Notes under the pieces: model-generated | Told to the model about the DNA's origin: nothing | Databases searched by the model: none | What the model saw: only the letters and a program-made list of their open reading frames with translations | In this document: positions 31,710-40,987 of the stretch, in pieces | Numbering within the stretch: position 1 is the first letter of the stretch | Layout of the letters: every line of letters starts with the position of its first letter | Made by a program: the position numbers and the translations under genes | Source: Chitinophagaceae bacterium UBA1931 | GTDB lineage: Bacteria > Bacteroidota > Bacteroidia > Chitinophagales > Chitinophagaceae | Direction: 5' to 3' | Length of the DNA stretch: 64,000 bases | Assembly: GCA_002337125.1 (NCBI GenBank) | Contig: DDFJ01000004.1 | Span: 124,001-188,000, forward strand

Positions 31710-31726
31710 CTACGAACGGTTCGTAG
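31710..31726. promoter_or_regulatory. 17-nt dyad upstream of barrel/GLPGLI operon
   Basis: CTACGAAC-G-GTTCGTAG: perfect 8-bp arms around one base, GC-rich in an AT-rich spacer. It ends 17 bp before a -7-like box (31744-31751), so it covers the -33 position expected for that promoter and is well placed to be an operator. Confidence 0.55.
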
Positions 31727-31743
31727 AGGCAAACTAAAGTCCC

Positions 31744-31751
31744 GATGTTTG
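31744..31751 (+). promoter_or_regulatory. -7-like box GAtgTTTG of barrel/GLPGLI operon
   Basis: One mismatch to TAnnTTTG. Predicted start near 31756 gives a leader of about 67 nt to ATG 31823. Confidence 0.35.
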
Positions 31752-31822
31752 CGTTATCGACTGGCTTCGAAAGAAATTTATAAACACTGTGGTTCAACCA
31801 AAGCCACTTACAAAACAAACGA

Positions 31823-34594
31823 ATGAAAAAAACTATTCCTGCTATTCTATTCACCTGCTTTTTTTTCTTTTTTGCATTTCAACAAAGTTTCGCACAAACG
31901 GGTTTCAAGGGAACGGTTAAAGACAGTTCAGAAAACAAGATGCTGAAGAATGCAGTTATCAGTTTACTGAAACCTACCGATTCTATTTTGGTAAAGTATA
32001 CCCGCTCGGCTGACAACGGTACATTTTTACTGGAGAAAATTAAACCTGGTAAATACATCATTGAAGTTTCCTACCCCGGATATGCTACATTCTCTGACAT
32101 TGTTGAAAGCAAAGATGGAGATGTAACGAATCTCAACTTCATTAACATTATTCCAAAAGCCAAGCTACTTGAAGAAATCGTTATTCAGCAAAAAGTAGCA
32201 GCCATACGCATTAAAGGAGATACAACTGAATTTAAAGCAGACAGTTTTAAAGTTGGCCCAAATGCAAATGTTCAGGAGTTACTCAAAAAACTTCCCGGCT
32301 TACAGGTGAACTCAAAAGGCGAAATAACTGCACAAGGCCAGAAAGTTGAAAAGGTTCTGGTTGATGGAGAAGAATTTTTCAGTGATGACCCTGCTGTTGT
32401 TACACAAAACCTGCGTGCTGACATTGTAGATAAAGTACAGGTGTTTGATAAAAAAAGTGAGCAGGCTGAATTTACAGGTGTGGATGACGGTGAGAAAAAG
32501 AAGACCATTAATCTTGAATTGAAGGAAGATAAAAAGAAAGGATATTTTGGAAAAGTTGAAGCTGGCTCTGACTTTGACAAATACCGGAGCGGTAAAGTCA
32601 TGATCAACTCATTCAAGAAAAAACAAAAAATTGCAGCCTACATTACACACAACAACACAAGCTTTGAAGGTTTGAACTGGAATGAACGGCGTAACTATGG
32701 TTCAGACGAAAATATGAACATTGAAGTAAGTGATGATGGAGGGATGATGATCTGGAGTCGTGGCGATGAATTTTCATGGGGAAGAGGTATTCCGCTTTCC
32801 ACTACTGCAGGTCTTGGTTATGCAAACAAATGGAATAAAGACAAAAATAACTTCAGCGGCAACTACCAGTTTAATGATCAGAGTGTACATGGCCGCAATA
32901 CAACATTTACAAAAACTATTTTACCTGTTGGAAGTTACAGCAACAGTTCCATCGAAAATTTCAATACCACTGGCCGCAGAAATAAATTAAACGGTATTTA
33001 CGAATGGAAGATTGATTCAAATAACACCATTAAATTTAAAGCTGTCGGCTCAATCACCAACCGCAGCAGGTTTAACAGCTATACGGGTTTTTCTGAAAAC
33101 GAAGGAAGCAAGCCCATTAACAATATCAGCCGAACCATAACCAGTGATAACGAAAACAAAGATTTCACTTCTGAGTTCAGCTGGAAAAAACGTTTTAAAA
33201 AGCAAGGACGAACATTCAGTTATACAGGTAACTGGAGTAACAATTCTGCAGATGGAACAGGATTTTTAAACTCCACTACCAATTACTTCGACAGTAATGA
33301 ACAAATTTCTAAAACACAGGAAACTGATCAGAAGAAAACAAATAACACAAGGAATACAGTGTTTCAAAACAAACTCGTGTTTACAGAATCGTTAACAAAG
33401 AAATTATTTCTTGAGCTGAGTTATAACAACAGCTTTAACAATAACAATTCCGACAATAACACACTTGAAAAACCTTTATCATCTTCTGCCTATACTTCCA
33501 AAGTTGATTCGTTGAGTAATCATTTTGTGTACAATGCAACTGACCATACAGGAGGTTTATCTTTCCGCTACACACAAAAGAAATATACTTTTAGTATTGG
33601 AACTTTAATAGGTCACACAAATTACCGTTTGCAGGAATTGAATAAGGGATACGACCGCAGCAGAAGTTTTACAAGATTGCTGCCAAGGGCTAATTTCAAG
33701 TTCACTCCAAAAAAACAAAAGTCAATTACACTGTCATATAATGGCTCGACACAAAATCCGTCGTTACAGGATATCAATCCAATTATTGACAATATTGATC
33801 CGCTTAATATTACAATTGGTAATACCAATCTAAAGCAAGCTTTCAGGCATAATTTTTCAGTGCAGGTAACTGATTTTAAAATTATAAAAAGTAAAAACTT
33901 CTACTTTTCGGGCAACTACGGATTCACAAACAATGCAATTACCAATGCAAGCAAAATTGATTCAGGCAAAACAGTGACTCAGAAAATTAATGTGAATGGC
34001 AACTATGATGGAAATTTCTGGGCAATGTATGGTTTTGAAATTGCGCCTTCGGTTAATTTCAACATTAATGCCAGCGGAAACACCAGCCGCTATATCAACT
34101 ATGTAAATACAGTAAAAAATGTGAACGATTTTTACAGGATTGGTATGGGAATAGGCATGGGAATGTGGAGTGATAAATGGATTAATTTCAACTTCAATCT
34201 TGAACCAACCCTTAATTATTCAAAATCAAGCATCAATCCAAACACAACCAAATACTGGACATTGAACTGTTATCCATATGCTTCCATAAAACTAAAAAAG
34301 AAAAAACTATATTTTGACCTGGAGGGTGATATCAACATTTATCAGAAAAATGAGACTTTTAAAACTCAGCAAAATCTCGCTGTTATAAATACATCAATAC
34401 GAAAAACATTTACAAAAAATGATGCGTTTGAAGTGAAACTTTCTGTTAACGACCTGTTTAATCAGAACACTTCAGTTCAGCGAAACATCAGCAGTAACTT
34501 CATTTCAGAAAACACATTCCAGAATATCAAACGTTACTGGCTGTTAACCTTTATCTGGAATTTCACTAAAAACGGCAAACCTGTAAACTTTTAA
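31823..34594 (+). CDS. TonB-dependent-receptor-like outer-membrane barrel with carboxypeptidase-regulatory domain
   Basis: A 923-residue outer-membrane protein. Signal MKKTIPAILFTCFFFFFAFQ; residues about 26-110 form a CarboxypepD_reg-like domain (GFKGTVKDSSENKMLKNAVI, IKPGKYIIEVSYPGY). A plug-like region with VQELLKKLPGLQVNSKGEI and VEKVLVDGEEFFSDDPAVVT follows, then a long Asn/Ser/Tyr-rich beta-barrel to the end (TFIWNFTKNGKPVNF). This is the OMP_b-brl_3 group, distinct from SusC. The GLPGLI-family gene starts 2 bp after its stop, a pairing common in Bacteroidota. Substrate unknown; peptide or metal uptake are possibilities. Confidence 0.85.
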   Translation: MKKTIPAILFTCFFFFFAFQQSFAQTGFKGTVKDSSENKMLKNAVISLLKPTDSILVKYTRSADNGTFLLEKIKPGKYIIEVSYPGYATFSDIVESKDGDVTNLNFINIIPKAKLLEEIVIQQKVAAIRIKGDTTEFKADSFKVGPNANVQELLKKLPGLQVNSKGEITAQGQKVEKVLVDGEEFFSDDPAVVTQNLRADIVDKVQVFDKKSEQAEFTGVDDGEKKKTINLELKEDKKKGYFGKVEAGSDFDKYRSGKVMINSFKKKQKIAAYITHNNTSFEGLNWNERRNYGSDENMNIEVSDDGGMMIWSRGDEFSWGRGIPLSTTAGLGYANKWNKDKNNFSGNYQFNDQSVHGRNTTFTKTILPVGSYSNSSIENFNTTGRRNKLNGIYEWKIDSNNTIKFKAVGSITNRSRFNSYTGFSENEGSKPINNISRTITSDNENKDFTSEFSWKKRFKKQGRTFSYTGNWSNNSADGTGFLNSTTNYFDSNEQISKTQETDQKKTNNTRNTVFQNKLVFTESLTKKLFLELSYNNSFNNNNSDNNTLEKPLSSSAYTSKVDSLSNHFVYNATDHTGGLSFRYTQKKYTFSIGTLIGHTNYRLQELNKGYDRSRSFTRLLPRANFKFTPKKQKSITLSYNGSTQNPSLQDINPIIDNIDPLNITIGNTNLKQAFRHNFSVQVTDFKIIKSKNFYFSGNYGFTNNAITNASKIDSGKTVTQKINVNGNYDGNFWAMYGFEIAPSVNFNINASGNTSRYINYVNTVKNVNDFYRIGMGIGMGMWSDKWINFNFNLEPTLNYSKSSINPNTTKYWTLNCYPYASIKLKKKKLYFDLEGDINIYQKNETFKTQQNLAVINTSIRKTFTKNDAFEVKLSVNDLFNQNTSVQRNISSNFISENTFQNIKRYWLLTFIWNFTKNGKPVNF

Positions 34595-34596
34595 TT

Positions 34597-35340
34597 ATGA
34601 CCAGAATTCTTATCTTATTTATACTTAGTTGTTTTTTCACACCTGCTTTTTCACAAGTAAAATTTATCAGCTCTGGTCATATTGAATATGAAAAGAGAAT
34701 GAACCAGTATTCGTTTTATGACAAAGAAGACGAAGAAAGTATCTGGATACAGGAACAGAAAAAAGTATTTCCTAAAATGGTTTCAGATGTTTATTCACTC
34801 GATTTTACAGAAAACAAAACAGTGTTTAAACTTGCCAAAGAAAATACCGACAACAAATATGTTTGGGGACGAAAACCAAGTGAAAATGATCTGAACATTC
34901 ACGATCTTAAAAACAATACAGTTTCTATTCAACGTGATGTGTTTGAACAGACCTACCTTTTAAAAGACAGTATGCAGAATTATCAATGGAAAATCACCAA
35001 TGAAACAAGAACCATTGCAGGATTTGAATGTCGCAAAGCCGTTACCATTATTTGCGACTCGGTTTATATTGTCGCATTTTATACGGATGAAATTGCTGTG
35101 AGCAGCGGGCCGGAAAGTTTTGGCGGATTACCAGGAATGATTCTTGGTCTTGCAGTACCACGTTTGCAGGTTACATGGTTTGCTACAAAAGTTGAATTGA
35201 AAGAACCATCAGAAGCAATGCTTAATCCCAAACAAAAAGGGAAAGCAGTCACTTGGGGAGTCTTTTCAAAAGATCTGAACAAAGCAATGAAAGATTGGGG
35301 CAAGTATGGTTCTAAGGTTACGTGGACATTTATGCTTTAA
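34597..35340 (+). CDS. GLPGLI family exported protein
   Basis: A 247-residue protein with signal peptide MTRILILFILSCFFTPAFSQ. The name-giving motif reads ESFGGLPGMILGLAVPRLQV (GLPGMI here). Upstream are the family's TYLLKDSMQNYQWKITNETR and IAGFECRKAVTI segments (WKI.....IAGYxCxKA). Function unknown, but the family travels with TonB-receptor-like barrels as here (2-bp gap, certain operon), so it may be a periplasmic or surface partner. Confidence 0.88.
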   Translation: MTRILILFILSCFFTPAFSQVKFISSGHIEYEKRMNQYSFYDKEDEESIWIQEQKKVFPKMVSDVYSLDFTENKTVFKLAKENTDNKYVWGRKPSENDLNIHDLKNNTVSIQRDVFEQTYLLKDSMQNYQWKITNETRTIAGFECRKAVTIICDSVYIVAFYTDEIAVSSGPESFGGLPGMILGLAVPRLQVTWFATKVELKEPSEAMLNPKQKGKAVTWGVFSKDLNKAMKDWGKYGSKVTWTFML

Positions 35341-35353
35341 GTCTAACCTTTTG

Positions 35354-36475
35354 CTATAGAATCCTGCTGATACTTTGCCACAAAAGCTCAGCAGTTTTTT
35401 CCCAGGTAAACAACAATTTCCGTTGTTTACCTTTTTCAATTAAAGACAACCTGAGTTCGGGATCTTTCACCATCCTGATCATAGCGTCTTTGATTTCATT
35501 TGTATTTTCAGGATTAACCATTATTGCAGCATCGCCTGCCACTTCAGGAACAGATGTAACATTTGATGCAATAACAGGCACATTACATTGCATTGCTTCA
35601 ACAACCGGGATTCCGAAGCCTTCAAAGAACGGAACAAATACAAGGCATAGCGCCGAAGCAAGAACATTGTTTAATTCATCATCACCAAGTCGGCCGGTGA
35701 AAATAATATCATTGCCAAATTGAAGTTGTTGTTTAAGTTCAACCAGTTCGTTTGTTTTATACATGCTCCAACCCACAATCAAGAGCTTCATTTTGTCGCC
35801 CGATTCTTTTTTATAAAGATCAAATGCTTTCATCAACCCAAGCACATTCTTCCTTGGGCTTAATGTTCCCACAAATACAAAATACGGCTGACCATCGGCA
35901 AACTGGCTTCTGGTTAATTCAACAGTGGCTGCATCAACAGGGTGATAGAATGAATTAACACCACAATAAACCACATCAACTTTGTTTTCATCAATAATAT
36001 ACGATGAACAGATATCCTGTTTACTATACGCTGAAACAGTAGCAATACCAGCAGCTTTCTTTGCATATTTGGGAAAGAAATAGTTGTAATATTTCCTGTT
36101 GCTGAATTTCAGGTCCTTTGGTTTGTGAAGAAAGTTGATGTCGTGAATAACGCCGAATTGCTTTCCTTTCCACCCAAGACATAAAATACCATCAGGCGAA
36201 AAGAACAGATCAGGTTTTTCTTTCTTGAGGAAACGCTTCACACTCCACTCAAACCAAATTATGTTAAGCAAAGCATGTTTTGCCGGGGGAAACAAAACAT
36301 GTGGATGTATATTTTCGCCAAAGATGAAAGATTCATCAATATCAGAATCAAATAGAAAATGAAATTCAATCTGTGGATTTTTCTGAACAATATATTTCAG
36401 CGTATTGTAGGTAAACCATCCAATACCATCCATTTTGTTTTTGCGTAGTAATCTTGTATTGACAGCGATTTTCAA
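35354..36475 (-). CDS. Glycosyltransferase family 4 (GT-B)
   Basis: A 373-residue GT-B enzyme for cell-surface glycan assembly. N-terminal acceptor domain: MKIAVNTRLLRKNKMDGIGW and GVIHDINFLHKP. Donor domain: YFVFVGTLSPRKNVLGLMKA, IIFTGRLGDDELNNVLASAL, and the nucleotide-sugar E-x7-E motif FEGFGIPVVEAMQCNVPVIA. Matches mannosyltransferase-type GT4. Its stop lies 13 bp from the GLPGLI stop (convergent); 75 bp separate it from the divergent FkbM gene. First member of the surface-glycan cluster that runs to 40885. Confidence 0.92.
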   Translation of the reverse strand: MKIAVNTRLLRKNKMDGIGWFTYNTLKYIVQKNPQIEFHFLFDSDIDESFIFGENIHPHVLFPPAKHALLNIIWFEWSVKRFLKKEKPDLFFSPDGILCLGWKGKQFGVIHDINFLHKPKDLKFSNRKYYNYFFPKYAKKAAGIATVSAYSKQDICSSYIIDENKVDVVYCGVNSFYHPVDAATVELTRSQFADGQPYFVFVGTLSPRKNVLGLMKAFDLYKKESGDKMKLLIVGWSMYKTNELVELKQQLQFGNDIIFTGRLGDDELNNVLASALCLVFVPFFEGFGIPVVEAMQCNVPVIASNVTSVPEVAGDAAIMVNPENTNEIKDAMIRMVKDPELRLSLIEKGKQRKLLFTWEKTAELLWQSISRIL

Positions 36476-36523
36476 TTTCCAGAGTTTATTATAAAAAAAT
36501 TACCCTCACTTGCTTGTGGCAGT

Positions 36524-36531
36524 TATATTTG
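36524..36531 (+). promoter_or_regulatory. -7 box TAtaTTTG of first FkbM gene
   Basis: Perfect TAnnTTTG; predicted leader 15 nt to ATG 36551. Confidence 0.5.
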
Positions 36532-36550
36532 CCCTGCAAATAAACGGATT

Positions 36551-37384
36551 ATGAAGAAAATTGTGCGAATTCTGGGGCTAATTCAGATAATAAAACAAAA
36601 AAAACATTTGAGTAGCCACATAAGAAGACAACTTATTAAAACGTTACTTTTTCTCGAATACAAATCATATGTACTTCCTGATTCATCAGATCCGGTAGTC
36701 GTAAATATTCTTCACTATAAAGTAAATGCATACGGATATGGCAACATTTGTATTCTTTTCAGAGAAATATTTGTTCACGAAGAATATGGATATTTCAATT
36801 ATAAAAATGATGATCCTGTAATTGTTGATTGTGGTGCTAATATTGGAATTGCAACATTGTACCTGAAATGGAAATTTCCAAATGCAGTTATACATTCATT
36901 AGAACCAGATCCTTCAGCATTTGCCATGCTTCAAAAAAACATCGTGAATAATAATTTACAGGACATTAATCTTTATAATAATGCGGCAATGCCTCAGGAA
37001 GGCGAACTCGACTTCTTTATTTCTCCTGAAAATAAGGCATCTCTTATGATGAGTACTTTGCAAGGTAGACTAGATAAAGAGCGGATTACTGTTAAGGGAA
37101 TCGATTTTTCAGCATTCATCAACCAAGTAAAACCAGCTTTATTGAAAATTGATATTGAAGGTGCAGAGAAGAAAGTTTTTCCAAAGCTTGAACAAACAAA
37201 TGCGCTGAAGCATTTAGATCAAATAACCATGGAGTACCATCATAAAATTGATGGTGAAAAATCAGACCTTTCTGAAATGTTATGTTTATTGGAACGATCA
37301 GGATTTGAATATAACCTCGTCACACAATTTAATACAATCGGCAAATTTCAGGATGTACTCATCTACGCATACAAAAGCAAGTAA
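36551..37384 (+). CDS. FkbM family methyltransferase, first copy
   Basis: A 277-residue SAM-dependent O-methyltransferase. Motif I is VIVDCGANIGIATLYLKWKF, followed by HSLEPDPSAFAMLQKNI (acidic SAM-ribose contact) and LLKIDIEGAEKKVFPKL, the FkbM signature. In surface-glycan clusters FkbM enzymes methylate sugar hydroxyls. AT-rich compared with the flanking housekeeping genes. It is transcribed against the glycosyltransferases on both sides. Confidence 0.88.
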   Translation: MKKIVRILGLIQIIKQKKHLSSHIRRQLIKTLLFLEYKSYVLPDSSDPVVVNILHYKVNAYGYGNICILFREIFVHEEYGYFNYKNDDPVIVDCGANIGIATLYLKWKFPNAVIHSLEPDPSAFAMLQKNIVNNNLQDINLYNNAAMPQEGELDFFISPENKASLMMSTLQGRLDKERITVKGIDFSAFINQVKPALLKIDIEGAEKKVFPKLEQTNALKHLDQITMEYHHKIDGEKSDLSEMLCLLERSGFEYNLVTQFNTIGKFQDVLIYAYKSK

Positions 37385-37394
37385 GGAATCCGTT

Positions 37395-38228
37395 TCATGA
37401 GTTAATTTTATCGCTGATTGCAAGCCAGTCCACATTTGGGCTTACCAATTCTTTTTCAAGATGTGTGCCTATTGCAGGATATGGTATCCATAATGAATAC
37501 TTCTTTGTAGAAAAAAAGTATTTCCAACTGTATTTTACAGCCATTTTCATGATATTGAAACTCTCTTTATTTGTAAAGAAAAACCGTAAATATGCAAATG
37601 GATTTAAGATAAATGTCTTTGTCAAGACTAACCAAACTGAACAATCATTATTTCCTTTACTATAAGTAAGAAACACGTTTTTGGTTTCTTCCAAAACCTT
37701 CTTTTTAGTGAGAAAAGTCAGACAGGTAGAACTATCTGTTCGCCATTCCTGATTAAAAGCTGATCGCTTCTCTTTTTTATGCTGATGAATAGGGTGTGTG
37801 AAAGTATCCATGTGTACATATCCACTCACAAAATCCACATCATTACTTGCTTTAAGAAATTGGACCATTTTATGAAACTCCCCTTCCCGGTATAAATAAT
37901 CATCTTCAGCAAAGTAAACGAGATCAGCGTCAACCTGTGCAAGGAGTATTTCAACTTGTTTTTTGAAAGTTGCCCAATTACCAATTTTATCTGTTTCAAT
38001 AATCTCAACATCTGAAACAGGGAAGATCGATTTAATCAACTGCTTGTATTCAAAAGGGCATCCGTCTAAAATAAAAAAATATTTAACTTTCAATCCCGTT
38101 GTTGAATTAATAAAAGATTTCAGGCAGGTTTTAACTAACATGAATTTATCCGTTGGAAATATAAGGGGTGTTTTTGAAACACCTGGATAAATACGCCATG
38201 CCACCGCCATATCATAATTCTTTTCCAC
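37395..38228 (-). CDS. Putative GT-A glycosyltransferase
   Basis: A 277-residue protein with a GT-A look: FMLVKTCLKSFINSTTGLKV, KYFFILDGCPFEY, an aspartate-rich metal site DLVYFAEDDYLYREGEF and DVDFVSGYVHMDTFT. No close family name is recognised. It begins with GTG at 38228, which overlaps the TAG of the preceding gene by one base (TAGTG), implying translational coupling; ATG 38210 is an alternative start. Likely acts on the same glycan as its neighbour. Confidence 0.65.
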   Translation of the reverse strand: MEKNYDMAVAWRIYPGVSKTPLIFPTDKFMLVKTCLKSFINSTTGLKVKYFFILDGCPFEYKQLIKSIFPVSDVEIIETDKIGNWATFKKQVEILLAQVDADLVYFAEDDYLYREGEFHKMVQFLKASNDVDFVSGYVHMDTFTHPIHQHKKEKRSAFNQEWRTDSSTCLTFLTKKKVLEETKNVFLTYSKGNNDCSVWLVLTKTFILNPFAYLRFFFTNKESFNIMKMAVKYSWKYFFSTKKYSLWIPYPAIGTHLEKELVSPNVDWLAISDKINS

Positions 38229-39070
38229 TAAAATTTATTTCGTTTAAAGTCAATGTATCCTTTCAGGGCACGTAAAAATGCGTTCCAAATCGAGCTGCTG
38301 TAAATAAGGTTATTCTTCAGCATTGTTCTGAATTCTTTATCCCTTCTTGCAAACATAACAGGAAAATCACTTTTATATTTCGAACGTATGTACAAATAAT
38401 TTCTGACCATGTAATATATGCGGAAAGGACTATGTACTGTTCTGTCCCTTTTTGCAAACACGCCAAGAAATCCGGCTTTTTTTGTTACACCAAGCTGATG
38501 ATTCATTTTCACATTATCAAAACCAATTAAACGGAAACCTGCGATTTCAACTTTACAAGCATAATCCTCGTCTACTTCATCGATAAATAATCGATCATCA
38601 AACCCATTTACTTTTTTATAAGCCAAAAGACTAATACAACTGCCAGAAGTAACCCGATGGGCAGCTTCCGTGAATTTCAACAACTCAGATTGCTTTACTT
38701 CAGAAGGACAAAGTATTCCAATATTTTCATTGCCAGAAACAAATTCTTCAATCTGCTGGATATACAAATCAATTTCTTGCTTATCAAAAAAGGAATCCTG
38801 ATCCATTGTTAACATCCAATCATAACCTTCTTCTATTGCTGCTCTGCATGCAATATTCAAAGCTGACGCAATTCCAAGATTTTTGAAATTTTGTATGTAC
38901 TTTATTTTGTTTACGGTGCCATTATTCAACCAGGTCTTCCTTTTTAATTCTGACTCTGAATTATTAACCACATATAAACGATGAACCTGGTGCAAATAGG
39001 ACCTTACATTTCTTTCCACCTCATCTAAATCTGGATTAAAAAGCACCACTACTGCTGCCATTCTTATCAT
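38228..39070 (-). CDS. Glycosyltransferase family 2, rhamnosyltransferase-like
   Basis: A 280-residue GT-A enzyme. AAVVVLFNPDLDEVERNVRS opens the fold, NLGIASALNIACRAAIEEGY and DWMLTMDQDSFFDKQEID supply the DXD-type metal site, and SGSCISLLAYKKVNGFDDRL is the acceptor side. The wording is that of WbbL/RfbF rhamnosyltransferases. Start could also be the second Met (MAAVVV, 39061). Coupled with the downstream transferase through the TAGTG overlap. Confidence 0.88.
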   Translation of the reverse strand: MIRMAAVVVLFNPDLDEVERNVRSYLHQVHRLYVVNNSESELKRKTWLNNGTVNKIKYIQNFKNLGIASALNIACRAAIEEGYDWMLTMDQDSFFDKQEIDLYIQQIEEFVSGNENIGILCPSEVKQSELLKFTEAAHRVTSGSCISLLAYKKVNGFDDRLFIDEVDEDYACKVEIAGFRLIGFDNVKMNHQLGVTKKAGFLGVFAKRDRTVHSPFRIYYMVRNYLYIRSKYKSDFPVMFARRDKEFRTMLKNNLIYSSSIWNAFLRALKGYIDFKRNKF

Positions 39071-39137
39071 ATAACTTGTCCTCTTTTCGTAATAAAGTTA
39101 AATAGTGCCCAAATTTATTCATCAAATATCAATTTAC

Positions 39138-39145
39138 TATCTTCG
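39138..39145 (+). promoter_or_regulatory. -7 box TAtcTTCG of second FkbM gene
   Basis: One mismatch (TTCG), the same variant as before the helicase and the 40885 glycosyltransferase; predicted leader 16 nt to ATG 39166. Confidence 0.4.
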
Positions 39146-39165
39146 GCCGGCTAATATTAATTTTT

Positions 39166-39930
39166 ATGGTCAGAAAGGCTGGTTATCGTGTAATTGAGCT
39201 TATTTTATTGATTCGCAATTACGGATTTATTAATGGGTTTTCAATATGGATGCAACTGGTTTTTAGTTTTAAGTCCGTCGTTACTTTGAAGGCAAAGCTA
39301 TTTAAGAACAATGTCTATTTACGTAAAAAGGATTCTGACTTAAGCATATTTCACCAGGTTTTTACAGAACGGCAATACAGGTGGCCAGGAGTAGAGACCC
39401 TGAATCCCAAAACAATTCTTGATGCCGGGGGAAATATCGGGATGGCATCACTTTATTTTGCAGGGCTATTCCCTGAATGCAAAATTTTTACAGTTGAACC
39501 TGATAGTGATAATTTCCAGGCCATCCGTAAGAATACAATTAATTACCCCAATATAAAATCGTTGCAGGCTGGCGTATGGTACACAAATGAACCTTTGGAA
39601 ATTACCAGGAATGAAGGATTAAGTGCCGGTCTTGTTTTGAAAACAGCTGAAGAAACGGCTGAAAAAGTAAATGGATATACAATTGATAAGTTGATGGAGC
39701 TTTTCCAAATCGACTATATTGATATCTTAAAAATTGATGTTGAAGGTGCTGAAAAAGAAATCTTTGAAAAAGGAGATATTAACTGGCTTTCAAAGGTTGG
39801 AATTATTGTTATTGAACTTCACGACTTATACAAAGAAGGAACAGCCAACGCTTTTTTTAATGCTATAAACAATAAATTCAGCAAGATTTATTTCCAGGGC
39901 GAAAATGTAATTTGCTTTTTAAAAAAGTAA
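39166..39930 (+). CDS. FkbM family methyltransferase, second copy
   Basis: A 254-residue methyltransferase: motif I ILDAGGNIGMASLYFAGLFP, then FTVEPDSDNFQAIRKN and YIDILKIDVEGAEKEIF. Only moderately similar to the first copy (different N-terminus, shorter C-terminus), so not a recent tandem duplication. Again plus strand between minus-strand transferases; its stop is one base from the next gene's stop. Confidence 0.88.
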   Translation: MVRKAGYRVIELILLIRNYGFINGFSIWMQLVFSFKSVVTLKAKLFKNNVYLRKKDSDLSIFHQVFTERQYRWPGVETLNPKTILDAGGNIGMASLYFAGLFPECKIFTVEPDSDNFQAIRKNTINYPNIKSLQAGVWYTNEPLEITRNEGLSAGLVLKTAEETAEKVNGYTIDKLMELFQIDYIDILKIDVEGAEKEIFEKGDINWLSKVGIIVIELHDLYKEGTANAFFNAINNKFSKIYFQGENVICFLKK

Positions 39931-39931
39931 T

Positions 39932-40885
39932 TTATTTGACTAAGCCAATTCTATAAGATGCATAAAGCATACTCATGCAAAACTTTGAATAAATCCCGAC
40001 TTTTTTCATCAGTTCAATTCCAAGTTTTTGTTGTAACCAAATCATTTTGGAAATAATAGCAGGGACTTGCTTGTCATGTAGAAACTCCTTTAATTCTTCA
40101 GCAGATGTAATTTTTAAATTACGCATCAATCGCCAATAGTAGTCAAAAACAAAAACGTTATTTAATGATCTTTCACCGAGCTTATTCAATAAATATAAGT
40201 TTTCAGGAATCTCCACTTCCCTTTGCCTGAAAACAGCTTTCGTAATTTGTTCGTCCCCCATCCCAATATTAATGAGTGGCTTTTTAATTGCATAAAAAGG
40301 GCCACAACTTCTCAATACTCTGATATAAAAATCAAAATCAACAACCCATTTTGTTTTTTCATCAAAGAAATACTGCTTTGTATTCCTTATTAAAGTTGTG
40401 CTTGGATGCCCGATATAATTTGTGCGGAACAGGTATAAAGGATTTCGTTTTAGCATCCATTCATGAAATCCGTTGATTACAAACCGTTTTTCATCACCAT
40501 TTTTAAGATCAACATTTGCAAATCCACTGAATAGAAAATCTGCAGATGTCTGTTTGGCAGCTTTTGCAAATTCAGCCAAAGAATTATTATCAGCAAACCA
40601 ATCATCATCATGCATAATCTTAACCCATTCGCCTTTAGCTTTTGAAATGCCTGCATTCCAATTAGCCGGGGAACCCAGGGCTGGCTGATTTTTAAAATAT
40701 TCTATTTTAATTCGTTCTTTATACAATTCAACAATTGAAAACAGTGAATTATCCGGGCTGTCATCAGTAATAACAACCTCAAAATCCCGGAAAGATTGAT
40801 CTGCTATTGAATCCAATAGTCTTTTTAAATAAGTTTCATTCTTATATGCAGGGATGCAAATGGAAATTTTAATTTCAGCCGACAT
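39932..40885 (-). CDS. Glycosyltransferase family 2
   Basis: A 317-residue GT-A enzyme starting KISICIPAYKNETYLKRLLD, with SFRDFEVVITDDSPDNS, GSPANWNAGISKAKGEWVKI and the DXD site MHDDDWFADNNSLAEF. Typical of O-antigen or exopolysaccharide sugar transferases. The start at 40885 lies 6 nt after a TAttTTCG box, a leaderless arrangement. Last gene of the glycan cluster. Confidence 0.9.
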   Translation of the reverse strand: MSAEIKISICIPAYKNETYLKRLLDSIADQSFRDFEVVITDDSPDNSLFSIVELYKERIKIEYFKNQPALGSPANWNAGISKAKGEWVKIMHDDDWFADNNSLAEFAKAAKQTSADFLFSGFANVDLKNGDEKRFVINGFHEWMLKRNPLYLFRTNYIGHPSTTLIRNTKQYFFDEKTKWVVDFDFYIRVLRSCGPFYAIKKPLINIGMGDEQITKAVFRQREVEIPENLYLLNKLGERSLNNVFVFDYYWRLMRNLKITSAEELKEFLHDKQVPAIISKMIWLQQKLGIELMKKVGIYSKFCMSMLYASYRIGLVK

Positions 40886-40890
40886 TTGAA

Positions 40891-40898
40891 CGAAAATA
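40891..40898 (-). promoter_or_regulatory. -7 box TAttTTCG of glycosyltransferase gene
   Basis: One mismatch to TAnnTTTG; ATG begins 6 nt after the G, as for the helicase gene. Confidence 0.45.
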
Positions 40899-40932
40899 AA
40901 CAGTAAAAACGACTTTGCTTATTATCAAACAT

Positions 40933-40965
40933 AAAAAAGCTGTTCCTTTATTAGAAACAGCTTTT
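40933..40965 (-). terminator. Intrinsic terminator after PKD-repeat gene
   Basis: AAAAGCTGTT pairs with AACAGCTTTT (plus one outer C-G past a mismatch); the minus-strand RNA ends in six Us. Lies 23 bp after the stop of the 40988 gene and upstream of the divergent-facing promoter at 40891. Confidence 0.75.
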
Positions 40966-40987
40966 CTAAAATATTTCCGCTAATTAT

